Source of the DNA: Muricauda sp. SCSIO 65647
Lineage (GTDB): Bacteria > Bacteroidota > Bacteroidia > Flavobacteriales > Flavobacteriaceae
Length of the DNA stretch: 64,000 bases
NCBI RefSeq assembly: GCF_021534965.1
Contig: NZ_CP091037.1
Location: 3,045,501 to 3,109,500 of the forward strand
Direction of reading: 5' to 3'
The notes beneath the pieces were generated by a model. That model was not told where the DNA came from, did no database searches, and was given only the letters and a program-made list of their open reading frames with translations. Positions 19,363 through 28,206 of this stretch are shown piece after piece. Both the position numbers and the translations under genes were made by a program. Positions within the stretch are counted from its first letter, which is position 1; the number at the start of each line of letters is the position of its first letter.

Positions 19363-20541
19363 CTATTTTTCAAACTCCAAATGTTGGGCCGCTGATTTTC
19401 CTTTAAAAATAAAGTTTTTGCTATCTTTTTGTGATTGTAGTACGCTTACATCATCGATGTTCTCCACTTTTGAATACAAAAAATCGTAAAGATACTTCTT
19501 TAAAAAGCGGGCTTCTGATTTTAAATTTTTCAACTCATCGTATTCCTTGATTGAAATGGAAGTATCTACAGCTGCAATGTTCACCACATTCAGGTCGGTA
19601 CCATTTTGTGCTGCTTTCTTTTTCACGATACGATCTTTTACCCTATAGATCAGCTCATTAACATTTTTTGATTTTAGATATTCCTTTAGTTTTACGCGAT
19701 TGATTTCAATAGAGGCGAACAATTTGGCGAGAGGCCTGTTTTCTGGATAAATGATGTGATGTTGATATTGATAGATAGTATTGCTCCACCTTCTCTTATA
19801 GTCCATACCACCTACTCCCATTTCGTAAACACAATGGCCATTCTCGATACACCATTGCAGTTGTTTGTAGATTTCTATATGCCCAAGTCCGAATTTGGCA
19901 TAATCGATGTCATAGGATGAGATGGCGCTGAATAGGATTTTGTCAAAATGGTAATTGAGTGATATTTGTATCGGATGTTCGCCGTCATAGATTACAAATA
20001 AAGAAGCATCTTTATCCAATATCTTTTGATAGGTTTCTTTAACCAAATCTTGCCATCGATGAAATTCTTTGTGGGTCTCTTGTCGTTGCCCAAATCTGTG
20101 AACGATCATTTGGCGCAGTGAATCCATTACAAAATAGTAGATGTCTTCATCAATTTCTCCATAGAACAATTCATATCTGATAGGAAAGCAATGTTCCAAT
20201 CTTTTTACGTAGCGTCTGATGATACTACGGTATTTCGATTTGAACTGTCCTTCTAGATATTCATCAATTGATGCAGTACCATCAAGATGAATAGCATATC
20301 CCCAGTTTACTTGTTTTATGATATTTCTTTTGAGAATTGAAGGAAGAACCATTTGCGGTTTCATATACTCTGGAACCAAACGAAGAGAGTAATAGCAATC
20401 TATCTTCTTCTTGGGAGCATCTGTGCTGTTGTTCTGTAGCTCATTGCCAAAGTAACGTACGCCTTTAAAAATGGGGAGAACTTCCCCATTTTCCATAATT
20501 GAGCTAAAAAAATCCGATGCTATTTTAGAAGGTAATCTCAC
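19363..20541 (-). CDS. FemAB/GNAT-fold (Acetyltransf_6-like) transferase, paralogue 1
   Basis: A 392-residue protein, last of six tandem transferase genes. A basic helix lies near residue 100 (KSKYRSIIRRYVKRLE). The GNAT-like core has LFVIYDGEHPIQISLN, then YDIDYAKFGLGHIEIYKQL near 215 and MDYKRRW near 248. The YDIDY..F.LG....K...WC block is shared with paralogues 2-5. A C-terminal tail of about 45 residues (DFLYSKVENIDDVSVLQ to the end) recurs in paralogues 2, 3 and 5. The start is GTG at 20541; it aligns with the starts of its neighbours better than the internal ATG at 20496. By family it transfers an acyl or aminoacyl group; donor and acceptor are unknown. No signal peptide or membrane segment seen. 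Confidence 0.8.
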   Translation of the reverse strand: MRLPSKIASDFFSSIMENGEVLPIFKGVRYFGNELQNNSTDAPKKKIDCYYSLRLVPEYMKPQMVLPSILKRNIIKQVNWGYAIHLDGTASIDEYLEGQFKSKYRSIIRRYVKRLEHCFPIRYELFYGEIDEDIYYFVMDSLRQMIVHRFGQRQETHKEFHRWQDLVKETYQKILDKDASLFVIYDGEHPIQISLNYHFDKILFSAISSYDIDYAKFGLGHIEIYKQLQWCIENGHCVYEMGVGGMDYKRRWSNTIYQYQHHIIYPENRPLAKLFASIEINRVKLKEYLKSKNVNELIYRVKDRIVKKKAAQNGTDLNVVNIAAVDTSISIKEYDELKNLKSEARFLKKYLYDFLYSKVENIDDVSVLQSQKDSKNFIFKGKSAAQHLEFEK

Positions 20542-20600
20542 TTTAAATTGATATGTTCAGAACTTTTATTTATTATTTTTCAACGGGCATACAATAATTT

Positions 20601-21809
20601 TCAAGACTCAAGTACCGTAAGTTTTTGAGTGGTCTCTTTGCCTACAAAATAGTAATCAAATTCATTTTTGTTTGAACGGTAAACCGAAACGTTTTCACTG
20701 ACTTCAAAATTGAGAAAGAGAAAGTCATAGAATTGTTCTTTTAAAAAATCGTATTCACGGTCATCAACATTTATTTCTGTCAAACTTTGAGATGATGAAA
20801 CTTTTTTGCTTTTTTCAATTTTGAACTTTGTATTATGCGCATCTATATTTTCGAATAATGACTCTTTTTTGTTTCTAACATACTTTTGGTGCAATTTGTT
20901 GATTTTCAATTTTTTAAATACTGGAAGCAAGACGTAGGTCAGCTTGAGTTTTAATAGAGTCAGATGGGCTTTGAAAGAGATTATCAAGTTGTCTGAATTG
21001 TAAAGCAATTGTTTCTTAAAAATATAAGTTCCCGTTCTGAACCTTTCTTTGTAATAAAAATCTCCCTTTGACATATCAACGAGCCTTAGTTTATTTTCGA
21101 AAGCCCATTGAATCACCCTTATCAACGAAATGAATCCTAACTTGAATTTTGAATAATCGATATCATAGGCAATAACATCAATATCGAGAATGTGTTTATA
21201 GATTGAATTCACATAAATGGCAATAGGTTTTTTACCATGGTAGATAACAAAAATACACGCCCTTTTTTGTACTATCAGTTGGTAAAGACTGTCATGACGT
21301 TCTTGCCAGAATTCCAATTCTTCCCAATAGGTTTTTTTTTGTTGGTGCCTTCTTAGAAGCATTTCATGGCAAGAATCAAAGATTTTTTCATATTCATTTT
21401 TGTCTATTAGCCCAAAATACATTTTGTAAGTTGGCTTGATGCAGAGTTTAAGCCGATTTTCACATCTGCGAAGTGTAGCTCTTCTTTTTGCGCTGACCAC
21501 TTTGGCCATATAATCTTCTAGGTTCTTGAACTTTGCGAGGTTGATTAACGATCCTTCATAAGTCTTGACTTCTTTCTTCCTTAATTTGGCAATATCAATC
21601 CTCAGAGAGGTGTTGAGGTAACCTGGCACATCATCAATTTGAAATACAGCTTTTGGGCTGAAAGATGTGATATTCTCCTTGGTTTGAAAAAGTTCTTGGT
21701 CGGTTTCAGCATCGTAAATGCGATCGTAAAAAAAGGGCAGCCTATTTTTTTCCAATAAATCAGCACCAAAGTGAAGTCTTTTTTCTATATCATTGTTCAA
21801 TGTTTCCAT
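20601..21809 (-). CDS. FemAB/GNAT-fold (Acetyltransf_6-like) transferase, paralogue 2
   Basis: A 402-residue cytosolic protein, paralogous to its neighbours. It carries the basic motif SAKRRATLRRCENRLK near 124 and the core block CIFVIYHGKKPIAIYVN followed by YDIDYSKFKLGFISLIRV near 228. The catalytic-side motif is YYKERF where the others have YK.(R/K)W, so it deviates at the Trp. The C-terminal tail DFLFLNFEVSENVSVYR is present. It lies 40 bases after paralogue 3 and 59 bases before paralogue 1. The missing Trp and the altered WAFENKL segment (the other copies mostly have WCxE) suggest a diverged substrate or a weakened active site; I cannot tell which. Confidence 0.8.
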   Translation of the reverse strand: METLNNDIEKRLHFGADLLEKNRLPFFYDRIYDAETDQELFQTKENITSFSPKAVFQIDDVPGYLNTSLRIDIAKLRKKEVKTYEGSLINLAKFKNLEDYMAKVVSAKRRATLRRCENRLKLCIKPTYKMYFGLIDKNEYEKIFDSCHEMLLRRHQQKKTYWEELEFWQERHDSLYQLIVQKRACIFVIYHGKKPIAIYVNSIYKHILDIDVIAYDIDYSKFKLGFISLIRVIQWAFENKLRLVDMSKGDFYYKERFRTGTYIFKKQLLYNSDNLIISFKAHLTLLKLKLTYVLLPVFKKLKINKLHQKYVRNKKESLFENIDAHNTKFKIEKSKKVSSSQSLTEINVDDREYDFLKEQFYDFLFLNFEVSENVSVYRSNKNEFDYYFVGKETTQKLTVLES

Positions 21810-21849
21810 AACCCATGTCTACAATGGCAAGGTCAGACTTGACAGGCCA

Positions 21850-23055
21850 TTATTCGGCTAAAACTATTTTTTGTTTAGAATTGTTTCCTTTTAAATAATA
21901 TTCATTGTCATTGACTGTTTTTGCGAACACTTGAATATCTTCGAATTTTGCATGGGCTCTGTAGATGAGATCATTGATAGGCTTTACCAGCCATGAATTT
22001 TCGGGTTCTTTAGGGTCAATGACGACAAGGGAACGCCAATCAGGCTCTTCAAACTCATTTATCGTTGTAAACTCTTTGTGCAATTCTACATGAAGGTCTT
22101 TTCTAAAATGTATGTAATACAGGCGAAAATACTTTCCCCAAAGATATTGGACCTTTAGCTTTTTGAGAAAATCAATCGTTTTATAGATCAATTGGCCATA
22201 GGCTTTTTTTATGCGTGCAGAAATATGATGTCTAAGAATTGTGGCATCATATATCAAGTGTTTATGAAAAACATATTTTTCATCTACCCATTTTCTTTTG
22301 TAGAAGTAGTCGCCCCTGCCTAGATCGAGTATTTCAAAGCCTCGATCAAAACACCATTCCACATGCTTGTAGAGATCTATGGTGCCAAGGCTAAAAACTT
22401 CATAATCTATGTCGTAGCTACCTATGCTTGTGCCCAAAACATTACCATTTATTACACTTGTCGATATATCAATAGGTTTGTCGCCATGATAGATGACGAA
22501 TATACCAGCTTGCCTCTTTTTTATCATGGGCAATAGTAAATCTCTATACTCCTCAAGTAACGGCAGGTCAATATTCTCTTCTTTTTTCTGCGCAAATCGC
22601 CGCATCATAAATGCCTTGAGATAATCGAATAGTCTATTGAATTCTTTTTCATCTATATCACCATAATAAATTTTGAAAGTCGGTTCTATACAGGTATCGA
22701 GTCTTTTTAAGTATCTTCTTATTTTCGATCGACTCGTTTTTCCGAAGTGGTTTTTTAAATAGTCATCTATATCGTCATACTTTGCCAAATTTGCCAAAAA
22801 ACCATCGTTGACCTTCCAACTTTTTCTAGTAAAGCCCTTAAACTGGGGATGTAGCTCAAACTTTAGGTAATCTGGAACTTCTGTAAAAGAATATAGCCCT
22901 TTAAAGTCTTGGGGATTGAACAACTTTTTTCTTTCAAAAAGCACTTTACCGGTCACCAACTCACTTACACGCCAGAATATTTCTGGAACCTCGCCCTTCT
23001 CAAAGAAAGATTGTGAAAGGCTAATAGGTTTGTTGTTCTCTTCTTTGTCTGCCAT
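21850..23055 (-). CDS. FemAB/GNAT-fold (Acetyltransf_6-like) transferase, paralogue 3
   Basis: A 401-residue cytosolic protein of the same tandem family. Visible blocks are SRSKIRRYLKRLDTC near 130, GIFVIYHGDKPIDIS near 205, YDIDYEVFSLGTIDLYKHV near 230 and DYFYKRKW near 263. The C-terminal tail DLIYRAHAKFEDIQVFAKT matches the tails of paralogues 1, 2 and 5. The gene starts 5 bases before the 3' end of paralogue 4 on the transcript, so translation is probably coupled. Function by family is acyl or aminoacyl transfer; the true substrate is unknown. Confidence 0.82.
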   Translation of the reverse strand: MADKEENNKPISLSQSFFEKGEVPEIFWRVSELVTGKVLFERKKLFNPQDFKGLYSFTEVPDYLKFELHPQFKGFTRKSWKVNDGFLANLAKYDDIDDYLKNHFGKTSRSKIRRYLKRLDTCIEPTFKIYYGDIDEKEFNRLFDYLKAFMMRRFAQKKEENIDLPLLEEYRDLLLPMIKKRQAGIFVIYHGDKPIDISTSVINGNVLGTSIGSYDIDYEVFSLGTIDLYKHVEWCFDRGFEILDLGRGDYFYKRKWVDEKYVFHKHLIYDATILRHHISARIKKAYGQLIYKTIDFLKKLKVQYLWGKYFRLYYIHFRKDLHVELHKEFTTINEFEEPDWRSLVVIDPKEPENSWLVKPINDLIYRAHAKFEDIQVFAKTVNDNEYYLKGNNSKQKIVLAE

Positions 23056-23060
23056 AAGCT

Positions 23061-24008
23061 TTAGTATATTTTACCGGTGTTAGCTTTGAACATGAATTGT
23101 AGTTTGTCATATCTGAAAACGCCCCCTAAGATTCCCAGATCTCTCAGAAACTGTTTCAAACTGAGTTTTGACCACTGCGCAAGCATCAAGATCAATGAAG
23201 CAAGGTTTTTTTTATTGTAATGTAAGTGATGGTAGAAATCATAGCTTTGGTTACACCATTTGTTCTTGAAATTTGTTTTGCCCATTGATAGATCGAGTAT
23301 TCTGACATTGTTCTCAAAGCACCATTGCAAATGCTTCAACATACTGATGTCGCCTAAACCGTAATCTGAATAATCGGTGTCAAAGCCTTCCAATTCGCTG
23401 AAAATTACCTTTTTTAAATGAAAATTCAAGGTGATGCAAATGGGTTTTTGAGAATCATAAATGACAAAAAGACTAGCAAGCCCCTGATTGATTTTTTCAA
23501 AGGAAAGCTGATTGTAGTAATCCCAACGCTCAAGATATTTGTTGTGGATTTTCTTTTCATCAAAACGCTTTTTCAATAGGTCGTGGAATTTTTTCATCAA
23601 CTTAGCGTGCAGTTGCCTGTCAATGGCACCGTGATGTACATTGAAGGAAATAGAATGATTTTGTTCTAAATTTCGGACTTTCTTTCTTAGACGTTTTCTA
23701 CTTCTTTTGCTGAGCTGATGGGCCAAATATTCATCTGCAGAAGCAAATGCGCAAAGATTGATGAGAAAACCTTTATACTGCCTTATCGATTTGGTGGCAA
23801 ACTTCTTGGGAAGGAATATAGGAGCCGTCAAAATGTATGCAGGAATATCGAAAACTTCGAAAAGGCTAGACTTTTGATCCTTCTCATGGTAATGGGGTAC
23901 TTGATAAGAACATTGGGTCAGTTCATTATCAACTGAATTATCATAAAAAGGATGCAGTTTTTGCTCATTGAACAAATCAAATACCAAGCGTGCCTTGGTG
24001 GGGGCCAT
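23061..24008 (-). CDS. FemAB/GNAT-fold (Acetyltransf_6-like) transferase, paralogue 4 (no C-terminal tail)
   Basis: A 315-residue protein from ATG 24008; an in-frame TTG at 24047 would add 13 residues and leave 16 bases after paralogue 5, so it remains possible. It carries the shared blocks SRKRLRKKVRNLEQN, LFVIYDSQKPICITLN, FDTDYSDYGLGDISMLKHL and NFKNKW. It is shorter than its neighbours because the roughly 50-residue tail found in paralogues 1, 2, 3 and 5 is absent: the chain stops at FKANTGKIY. There is no frameshift signature at the 3' end, so the loss looks like clean divergence. Function is inferred from fold only. Confidence 0.8.
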   Translation of the reverse strand: MAPTKARLVFDLFNEQKLHPFYDNSVDNELTQCSYQVPHYHEKDQKSSLFEVFDIPAYILTAPIFLPKKFATKSIRQYKGFLINLCAFASADEYLAHQLSKRSRKRLRKKVRNLEQNHSISFNVHHGAIDRQLHAKLMKKFHDLLKKRFDEKKIHNKYLERWDYYNQLSFEKINQGLASLFVIYDSQKPICITLNFHLKKVIFSELEGFDTDYSDYGLGDISMLKHLQWCFENNVRILDLSMGKTNFKNKWCNQSYDFYHHLHYNKKNLASLILMLAQWSKLSLKQFLRDLGILGGVFRYDKLQFMFKANTGKIY

Positions 24009-24063
24009 TGTCAAAGAAGAGTCAATATTTTTGGGTGCTTGTATCAACCTAATATTTTATGGG

Positions 24064-25335
24064 TCAGTACAATTCGTTGCTGACCAGGTATTTTTCGTTG
24101 CTCTTGCCCTTTATCTTAAAAACCCCGCCTGTATCTGCCTGAAAAATAGAGACATCATTCAGCTTTTCAACGGTCAGGTACAAAAAATCAAAAACCCCTT
24201 TTTTTACTTCGCCCTTAACCAGTTTTAGTGGGATGGGGGTCCAAACGGGGTTCATGTCACCCCCCAAGCTATCGCTGAGCATAAAGGGATTTGTACGGTC
24301 TGGGTGATTCGATATTTTAAAACTTCTTAAAAAGTACGTGGTCTTGTGTACATACCAATTCACGTTCTTTTTTCTTAGATATGCCTTGAACCGTAAAAAC
24401 ATTGCCCTTGTATGTGCCAACCCAGTTGAGAATGGTGATTTGGGATTGTAGAGCAAATGATATTCGAACTGATATTTTTGCGTACACCACCTTCTTTTAT
24501 AGTCAAAGTACCCTTTTGAAAAATCAAGCTTTTTATAACCTTTTTCCATGCTCCACTCAATCAATTTCATAATACTGCACGACCCTAGATGAAATTTTGA
24601 ATAGTCGACATCAAAAACGGTAATGGCATCGATGACAGTGTCATCATCAAAATAAAGAAGAGTGATAGCTATGGGGCATTCTTTTTCAAGAACCACGAAC
24701 AAGGCCGCCTTCTTCTCATGTATAAGGGGCAAGGTCACCTCGTGGTAAAAGTCCCACTCATGACTTTCGAGATTGTTGTTGTAGACTTTTTTTTCTGCAA
24801 AACGCTTTTCAAGCAGTACCCTGAACTGTTGAAATAGTGCATCATAAGCCTCTTTTTGTATTGACCCAAAAAAAACCTTATAAGAGATGTCAAAAGAGGC
24901 TTCAAGTCTTTTTTTGTACTTGTTCAGTTTGTACCTGCTACTTTTCTTGAAGTTGATGCGCATATAATCATCAAAATCATCAAAAGCGGCCAAATCTATC
25001 AAAAAGCCAGGATATTGTTCAACTTTCAAGACTTTAAGGCCAGGGGGGTATTCTGCTGAACCGGTCTTTATGATCGACGGTATATCCATTATCAAAAGGG
25101 CTTTATGGCCAAGGTTGGTAAAGTTGTCCTTTTCGATTGTATAGGTCAAGCCTTTGGTAAGGTTTTTTCCGATGTTCGTATAAAGGGGCAGAACAGTGGT
25201 TCGAATAAATCCGATGCCTGATATTCCATTGAAAGAAACGGTTTCTTTGTCTTGGTTGAAGTGTTGGTTCCAGACATGTGCGAAAGTGTTGGAAGTAAAG
25301 GGATTTTTACTCATGGATTTGGTTTCGTCACTCAT
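24064..25335 (-). CDS. FemAB/GNAT-fold (Acetyltransf_6-like) transferase, paralogue 5
   Basis: A 423-residue protein from ATG 25335. That ATG lies within the last codons of the preceding gene (ATGAGTGA, 8-base overlap), a standard coupling arrangement; a longer frame to 25392 would need a 65-base overlap and was not chosen. It has the basic helix KSSRYKLNKYKKRLE, ALFVVLEKECPIAITLL, FDVDYSKFHLGSCSIMKL and FDYKRRW. The C-terminal tail DFLYLTVEKLNDVSIFQ is present. It also has the longest insert of the set, between the core and the tail (about 100 residues, including KTTYFLRSFKISNHPD). The role is inferred from family: transfer of an acyl or aminoacyl group. Confidence 0.8.
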   Translation of the reverse strand: MSDETKSMSKNPFTSNTFAHVWNQHFNQDKETVSFNGISGIGFIRTTVLPLYTNIGKNLTKGLTYTIEKDNFTNLGHKALLIMDIPSIIKTGSAEYPPGLKVLKVEQYPGFLIDLAAFDDFDDYMRINFKKSSRYKLNKYKKRLEASFDISYKVFFGSIQKEAYDALFQQFRVLLEKRFAEKKVYNNNLESHEWDFYHEVTLPLIHEKKAALFVVLEKECPIAITLLYFDDDTVIDAITVFDVDYSKFHLGSCSIMKLIEWSMEKGYKKLDFSKGYFDYKRRWCTQKYQFEYHLLYNPKSPFSTGLAHTRAMFLRFKAYLRKKNVNWYVHKTTYFLRSFKISNHPDRTNPFMLSDSLGGDMNPVWTPIPLKLVKGEVKKGVFDFLYLTVEKLNDVSIFQADTGGVFKIKGKSNEKYLVSNELY

Positions 25336-26371
25336 GCAGGGAACATCTATAACATGGAAAAAACTTTTGACAGCTTTTCTTACTGTAACCACATTCAGGA
25401 TGCCTTATTTCGACCAATTGATCATATATGCGTTGGTCTACGATATATTTCCAAACCTTGAAGGTCTTGAAATCTTTTGAAAAGCCAGACTTGAACCTAA
25501 AAAGATTATCTTGGTTATTGCCTACACCTCCACCTAAATTAAAATACTTAAAATTATCATTATTGGCCATAATGCGCATATCGTCGATCAAGACCTTGAT
25601 CGGATTTAGCTTTAAATATTTTTTTCTTGCACCAGACAAGTGATATTGTACGATGTCATTTACTATTGTGAAGATTGCCCCACCAGCTAATTCGTGGTTA
25701 GTTCTATCATAAGCAAGAAGGAATTTTGTTTTGAAATCGGTGCTTTTCCATAAATTGAGGAAATAACTTCCTGGAAAGAAATAACGATCTTTAGCATTGA
25801 CCCGAAGCATATTTTCATAATAAATGGAGACCAACTTTTTGATTTCTTCCTCACTTTCAGCCTCTTTAATGAAATATTCCTTTCTGCATTTATTGATATA
25901 GGTTCTTAATCGGGGATTATATGCCCTGAGTTGATTTTCAGGGTCTTCTGTCAAGTCAATATTAATCAAGTTTCCCAAATTTTCAATGACCCCAGAGTTT
26001 TTTAAAATCACTTCTTGGTTTCGTATAAACGGATTCAATCGTGAAAATACAGAAGCCACAGCTTTTTGCATGAAAAACTGTTTTAGTTCACTAGCGAATT
26101 CATTAATGTCAAAATGGGGTGTTGTTGTTTTTGAGATTGGCCCACAATAACCATATGCCGAGGTTGCATCATTGTGTGCGGTATCTCTTATTGCCTTAAT
26201 GATCAAAGGTATCGCAATCAAACAATCTTGGTTCTCATAAGTGACGAGTATAGGTTTTTCGCCATTTTTTTTTGAAATTTGATGGTATTCGTAAGTATGG
26301 TAAATATCATAGGTGTCGACCCTTTGTAGAATAGCGTTCCAGTCTTTTTTATTTTCAATAGCAGAAATCAT
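25328..26371 (-). CDS. FemAB-like transferase (lipid II glycyltransferase-type fold), first gene of the array
   Basis: A 347-residue protein whose two-GNAT-domain look is close to FemA/FemB/FemX, which move amino acids from aminoacyl-tRNA onto peptidoglycan side chains in Gram-positives. It has YDIYHTYEYHQISKK near the N-terminus, GPISKTT, SRLNPFI near residue 116, ELAGGAIFTIVNDIVQYHLSGA near 230 and NLGGGVGNNQDNLFRFKSGF near 295, a typical FemAB end motif. It is less like paralogues 1-5 than they are like one another. The ATG at 26371 sits about 60 bases after a TAnnTTTG box, so it probably heads the transcript 26371 to 19363. Confidence 0.82.
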   Translation of the reverse strand: MISAIENKKDWNAILQRVDTYDIYHTYEYHQISKKNGEKPILVTYENQDCLIAIPLIIKAIRDTAHNDATSAYGYCGPISKTTTPHFDINEFASELKQFFMQKAVASVFSRLNPFIRNQEVILKNSGVIENLGNLINIDLTEDPENQLRAYNPRLRTYINKCRKEYFIKEAESEEEIKKLVSIYYENMLRVNAKDRYFFPGSYFLNLWKSTDFKTKFLLAYDRTNHELAGGAIFTIVNDIVQYHLSGARKKYLKLNPIKVLIDDMRIMANNDNFKYFNLGGGVGNNQDNLFRFKSGFSKDFKTFKVWKYIVDQRIYDQLVEIRHPECGYSKKSCQKFFPCYRCSLHE

Positions 26372-26429
26372 CTGAAGTTGTAGACGGTTGGGTAAAAGTT
26401 AATTTGGTCAGTTTGAAGAAATTACTCTA

Positions 26430-26437
26430 CAAAGATA
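26430..26437 (-). promoter_or_regulatory. Bacteroidota-type -7 box for the FemAB/GNAT array
   Basis: On the minus strand this reads TATCTTTG, an exact TAnnTTTG. It is in the 171-base gap between the adenylating ligase and the FemAB-like gene and would give a leader of about 50 bases. No convincing TTG sits at the -33 distance. The gap and box suggest that the transferase array can be transcribed separately from the upstream sugar genes. Confidence 0.5.
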
Positions 26438-26542
26438 ACAGGTAAGGTTTTCTTCATGTTAATTTAACAGATTAATGGTGAAAAACTTCGACAACGGCAA
26501 ATGTCATCTTAATTTTGTCGTTGATAAAATTAATAGGGGCGA

Positions 26543-27928
26543 TCAAGTATATTCGGCAGTAATTTTTTTATAGTTGATCTTGCCATTGTTGGTAAGCGGT
26601 ATGGATTCTAAATATTTGACTTTAACTGATGCATGGTGAATTTTAAACCTCTCAAATAATTTTTTCTTAATATCCTCATCTAAAAGATCATCTTCACAGT
26701 GCGAAACCAAAATAAACTGATCTTTCACCCCGATACAAGCAACAAGTCCAATATTAAAAGTGGTTTTTAGAAAGCGTTCTAGTTCATCGAGATTTACCCT
26801 ATTGCCAAAGATTTTTACAAATCTTTTTAATCTTCCCTTGATGAAATAAAAACCATCTTCATCTTGATAGGCCAAATCTCCCGTTCGTAAAGGCTCGATT
26901 TTTTCCCAGGTCTTTAGGTCTTCTCTTTTGATACTGTATCCGCCAAAAACATTGGGTCCCGAATAAAGTAACTCCCCAGTTTCAGGATCAAGGCTGAGTT
27001 CCCCATTTTTTATAGGTCTGCCAATTGAAGTGATTTTTTTTTCCAACACTTCAGCGGGCACATATGAAATTCTGGCCGAAGCTTCTGTTTGACCGTACAT
27101 TACATAAAATGCTATATTGTTTTCAATACAATAGTCATTGAAGTTCTTTTTAATATTCTGGCTAAGATTGCCCCCTGCTTGGGAAATATATCGTAATGAT
27201 GGATATTTTTTCTTTAAAAAACCAATTCTATAAAGCATTTCATAGATAAATGGTACACCGGCCATAGAGGTAAAGCCATGACTGTCCATTTGAATCCAAA
27301 AGTCTTTCTGCAGAATGTCAGAAACACCACTAACCACTGTTCCGCCTGCCAAGGCATTGGTATGCAGTATTGAAAGCCCATATGAATAGAAAAGGGAAAG
27401 GTTTAAAGGAACCACATCTGTCTTCACTATTGGTAAATAGGCACAGATTGACTTTGCGTTTTCAAGAAGATTTTTTTCAGAGAGTTTTACGAACTTGGGC
27501 GACCCCGTTGTACCTGATGTTGACAAAAGTACCTTACAGTTTGCGTGTACCTTGGTTTCTTTCCCGGTATCTATAAAAAGGGCTATTTCTGACCACTCAT
27601 TGGCCAGTTTTTTTTGTTGATAGCTTTTTATATGGTTTCTGGAAGCATCAAAAATGATGGTCGGTTGGTATTCAGACTCCAAATTTTCTTTCAGAATGGG
27701 TTCGAGTGCATCGCTCAGTAATACAGTTGCATGTTGGGTACCGAGAAAACTGAGGTAGGTTGCTGTTGATATGCTATCGCCATTCAGATATAGGAATGCC
27801 AATTTCTTGCTCATTTTCCCGATTTCTTCCAAGGGAAAAAGCATTTCTTGTAAGGTTCGTTTTTTGCCTGAAGCGGCATCCAAAAAGACCAAATGATCAT
27901 TTTTGAACATATGTTCAAGTAGTCCCAT
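26543..27928 (-). CDS. Acyl/aminoacyl-adenylating ligase (AMP-binding, ANL family)
   Basis: A 461-residue cytosolic enzyme that would activate a carboxylic acid with ATP and load it onto a carrier-protein thiol. The P-loop STSGTTGSPK lies near residue 132, the core MYGQTEASARISYVP near 290 and the C-domain hinge TGDLAYQDEDGFYFIKGR near 360. A catalytic Lys is at the end in TNNGKINYKKI. The chain is on the short side, similar in size to DltA-type ligases. It follows the acyl carrier protein gene by 3 bases, so the pair is almost certainly one functional unit. The substrate (amino acid, hydroxy acid or fatty acid) cannot be read from the sequence. No DltB/MBOAT acyltransferase is nearby. Confidence 0.88.
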   Translation of the reverse strand: MGLLEHMFKNDHLVFLDAASGKKRTLQEMLFPLEEIGKMSKKLAFLYLNGDSISTATYLSFLGTQHATVLLSDALEPILKENLESEYQPTIIFDASRNHIKSYQQKKLANEWSEIALFIDTGKETKVHANCKVLLSTSGTTGSPKFVKLSEKNLLENAKSICAYLPIVKTDVVPLNLSLFYSYGLSILHTNALAGGTVVSGVSDILQKDFWIQMDSHGFTSMAGVPFIYEMLYRIGFLKKKYPSLRYISQAGGNLSQNIKKNFNDYCIENNIAFYVMYGQTEASARISYVPAEVLEKKITSIGRPIKNGELSLDPETGELLYSGPNVFGGYSIKREDLKTWEKIEPLRTGDLAYQDEDGFYFIKGRLKRFVKIFGNRVNLDELERFLKTTFNIGLVACIGVKDQFILVSHCEDDLLDEDIKKKLFERFKIHHASVKVKYLESIPLTNNGKINYKKITAEYT

Positions 27929-27931
27929 CCA

Positions 27932-28189
27932 CTAATTTTGTTTCTCGAAAGAAAGATTGTATTTCTCTAATACTTCTTTGACCCTTACGAAACTATTCAT
28001 CTCTAAAACATCATCTGCATCAATCTCGATTTGAAATGTGCTTTCCAGTTCGTTGATCAAGAACATATGGGTAATAGAGTCCCATTGGGGTATTCCCTGA
28101 TATTTCAGTTCATTGTTCACCTGATTTTTGTCAATGTCCAAAGCATTGGCAAAGGCATTTGTAAGTAGTTCTATGTTTTTGTCGTTCAT
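27932..28189 (-). CDS. Acyl carrier protein
   Basis: An 85-residue carrier protein. The phosphopantetheine-attachment Ser is in QWDSITHMFLI near residue 38, followed by the helix-III region IDADDVLEMNSF. ATG 28189 gives the usual carrier length; a GTG at 28210 overlapping the stop of the preceding gene (GTGA) would add 7 residues and is an alternative. It lies 3 bases before the adenylating ligase, which probably charges it. The attached acyl group could be handed to the PglD-like enzyme, to the FemAB/GNAT array or to another acceptor; this is inference from context. Confidence 0.88.
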   Translation of the reverse strand: MNDKNIELLTNAFANALDIDKNQVNNELKYQGIPQWDSITHMFLINELESTFQIEIDADDVLEMNSFVRVKEVLEKYNLSFEKQN

Positions 28190-28206
28190 TTTTGGTTTTA
28201 TTAGAC

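Noticed and set aside
25336-25392. Longer N-terminus for transferase paralogue 5
   Set aside because: It would overlap the preceding gene by 65 bases; ATG 25335 in ATGAGTGA gives a standard 8-base overlap.
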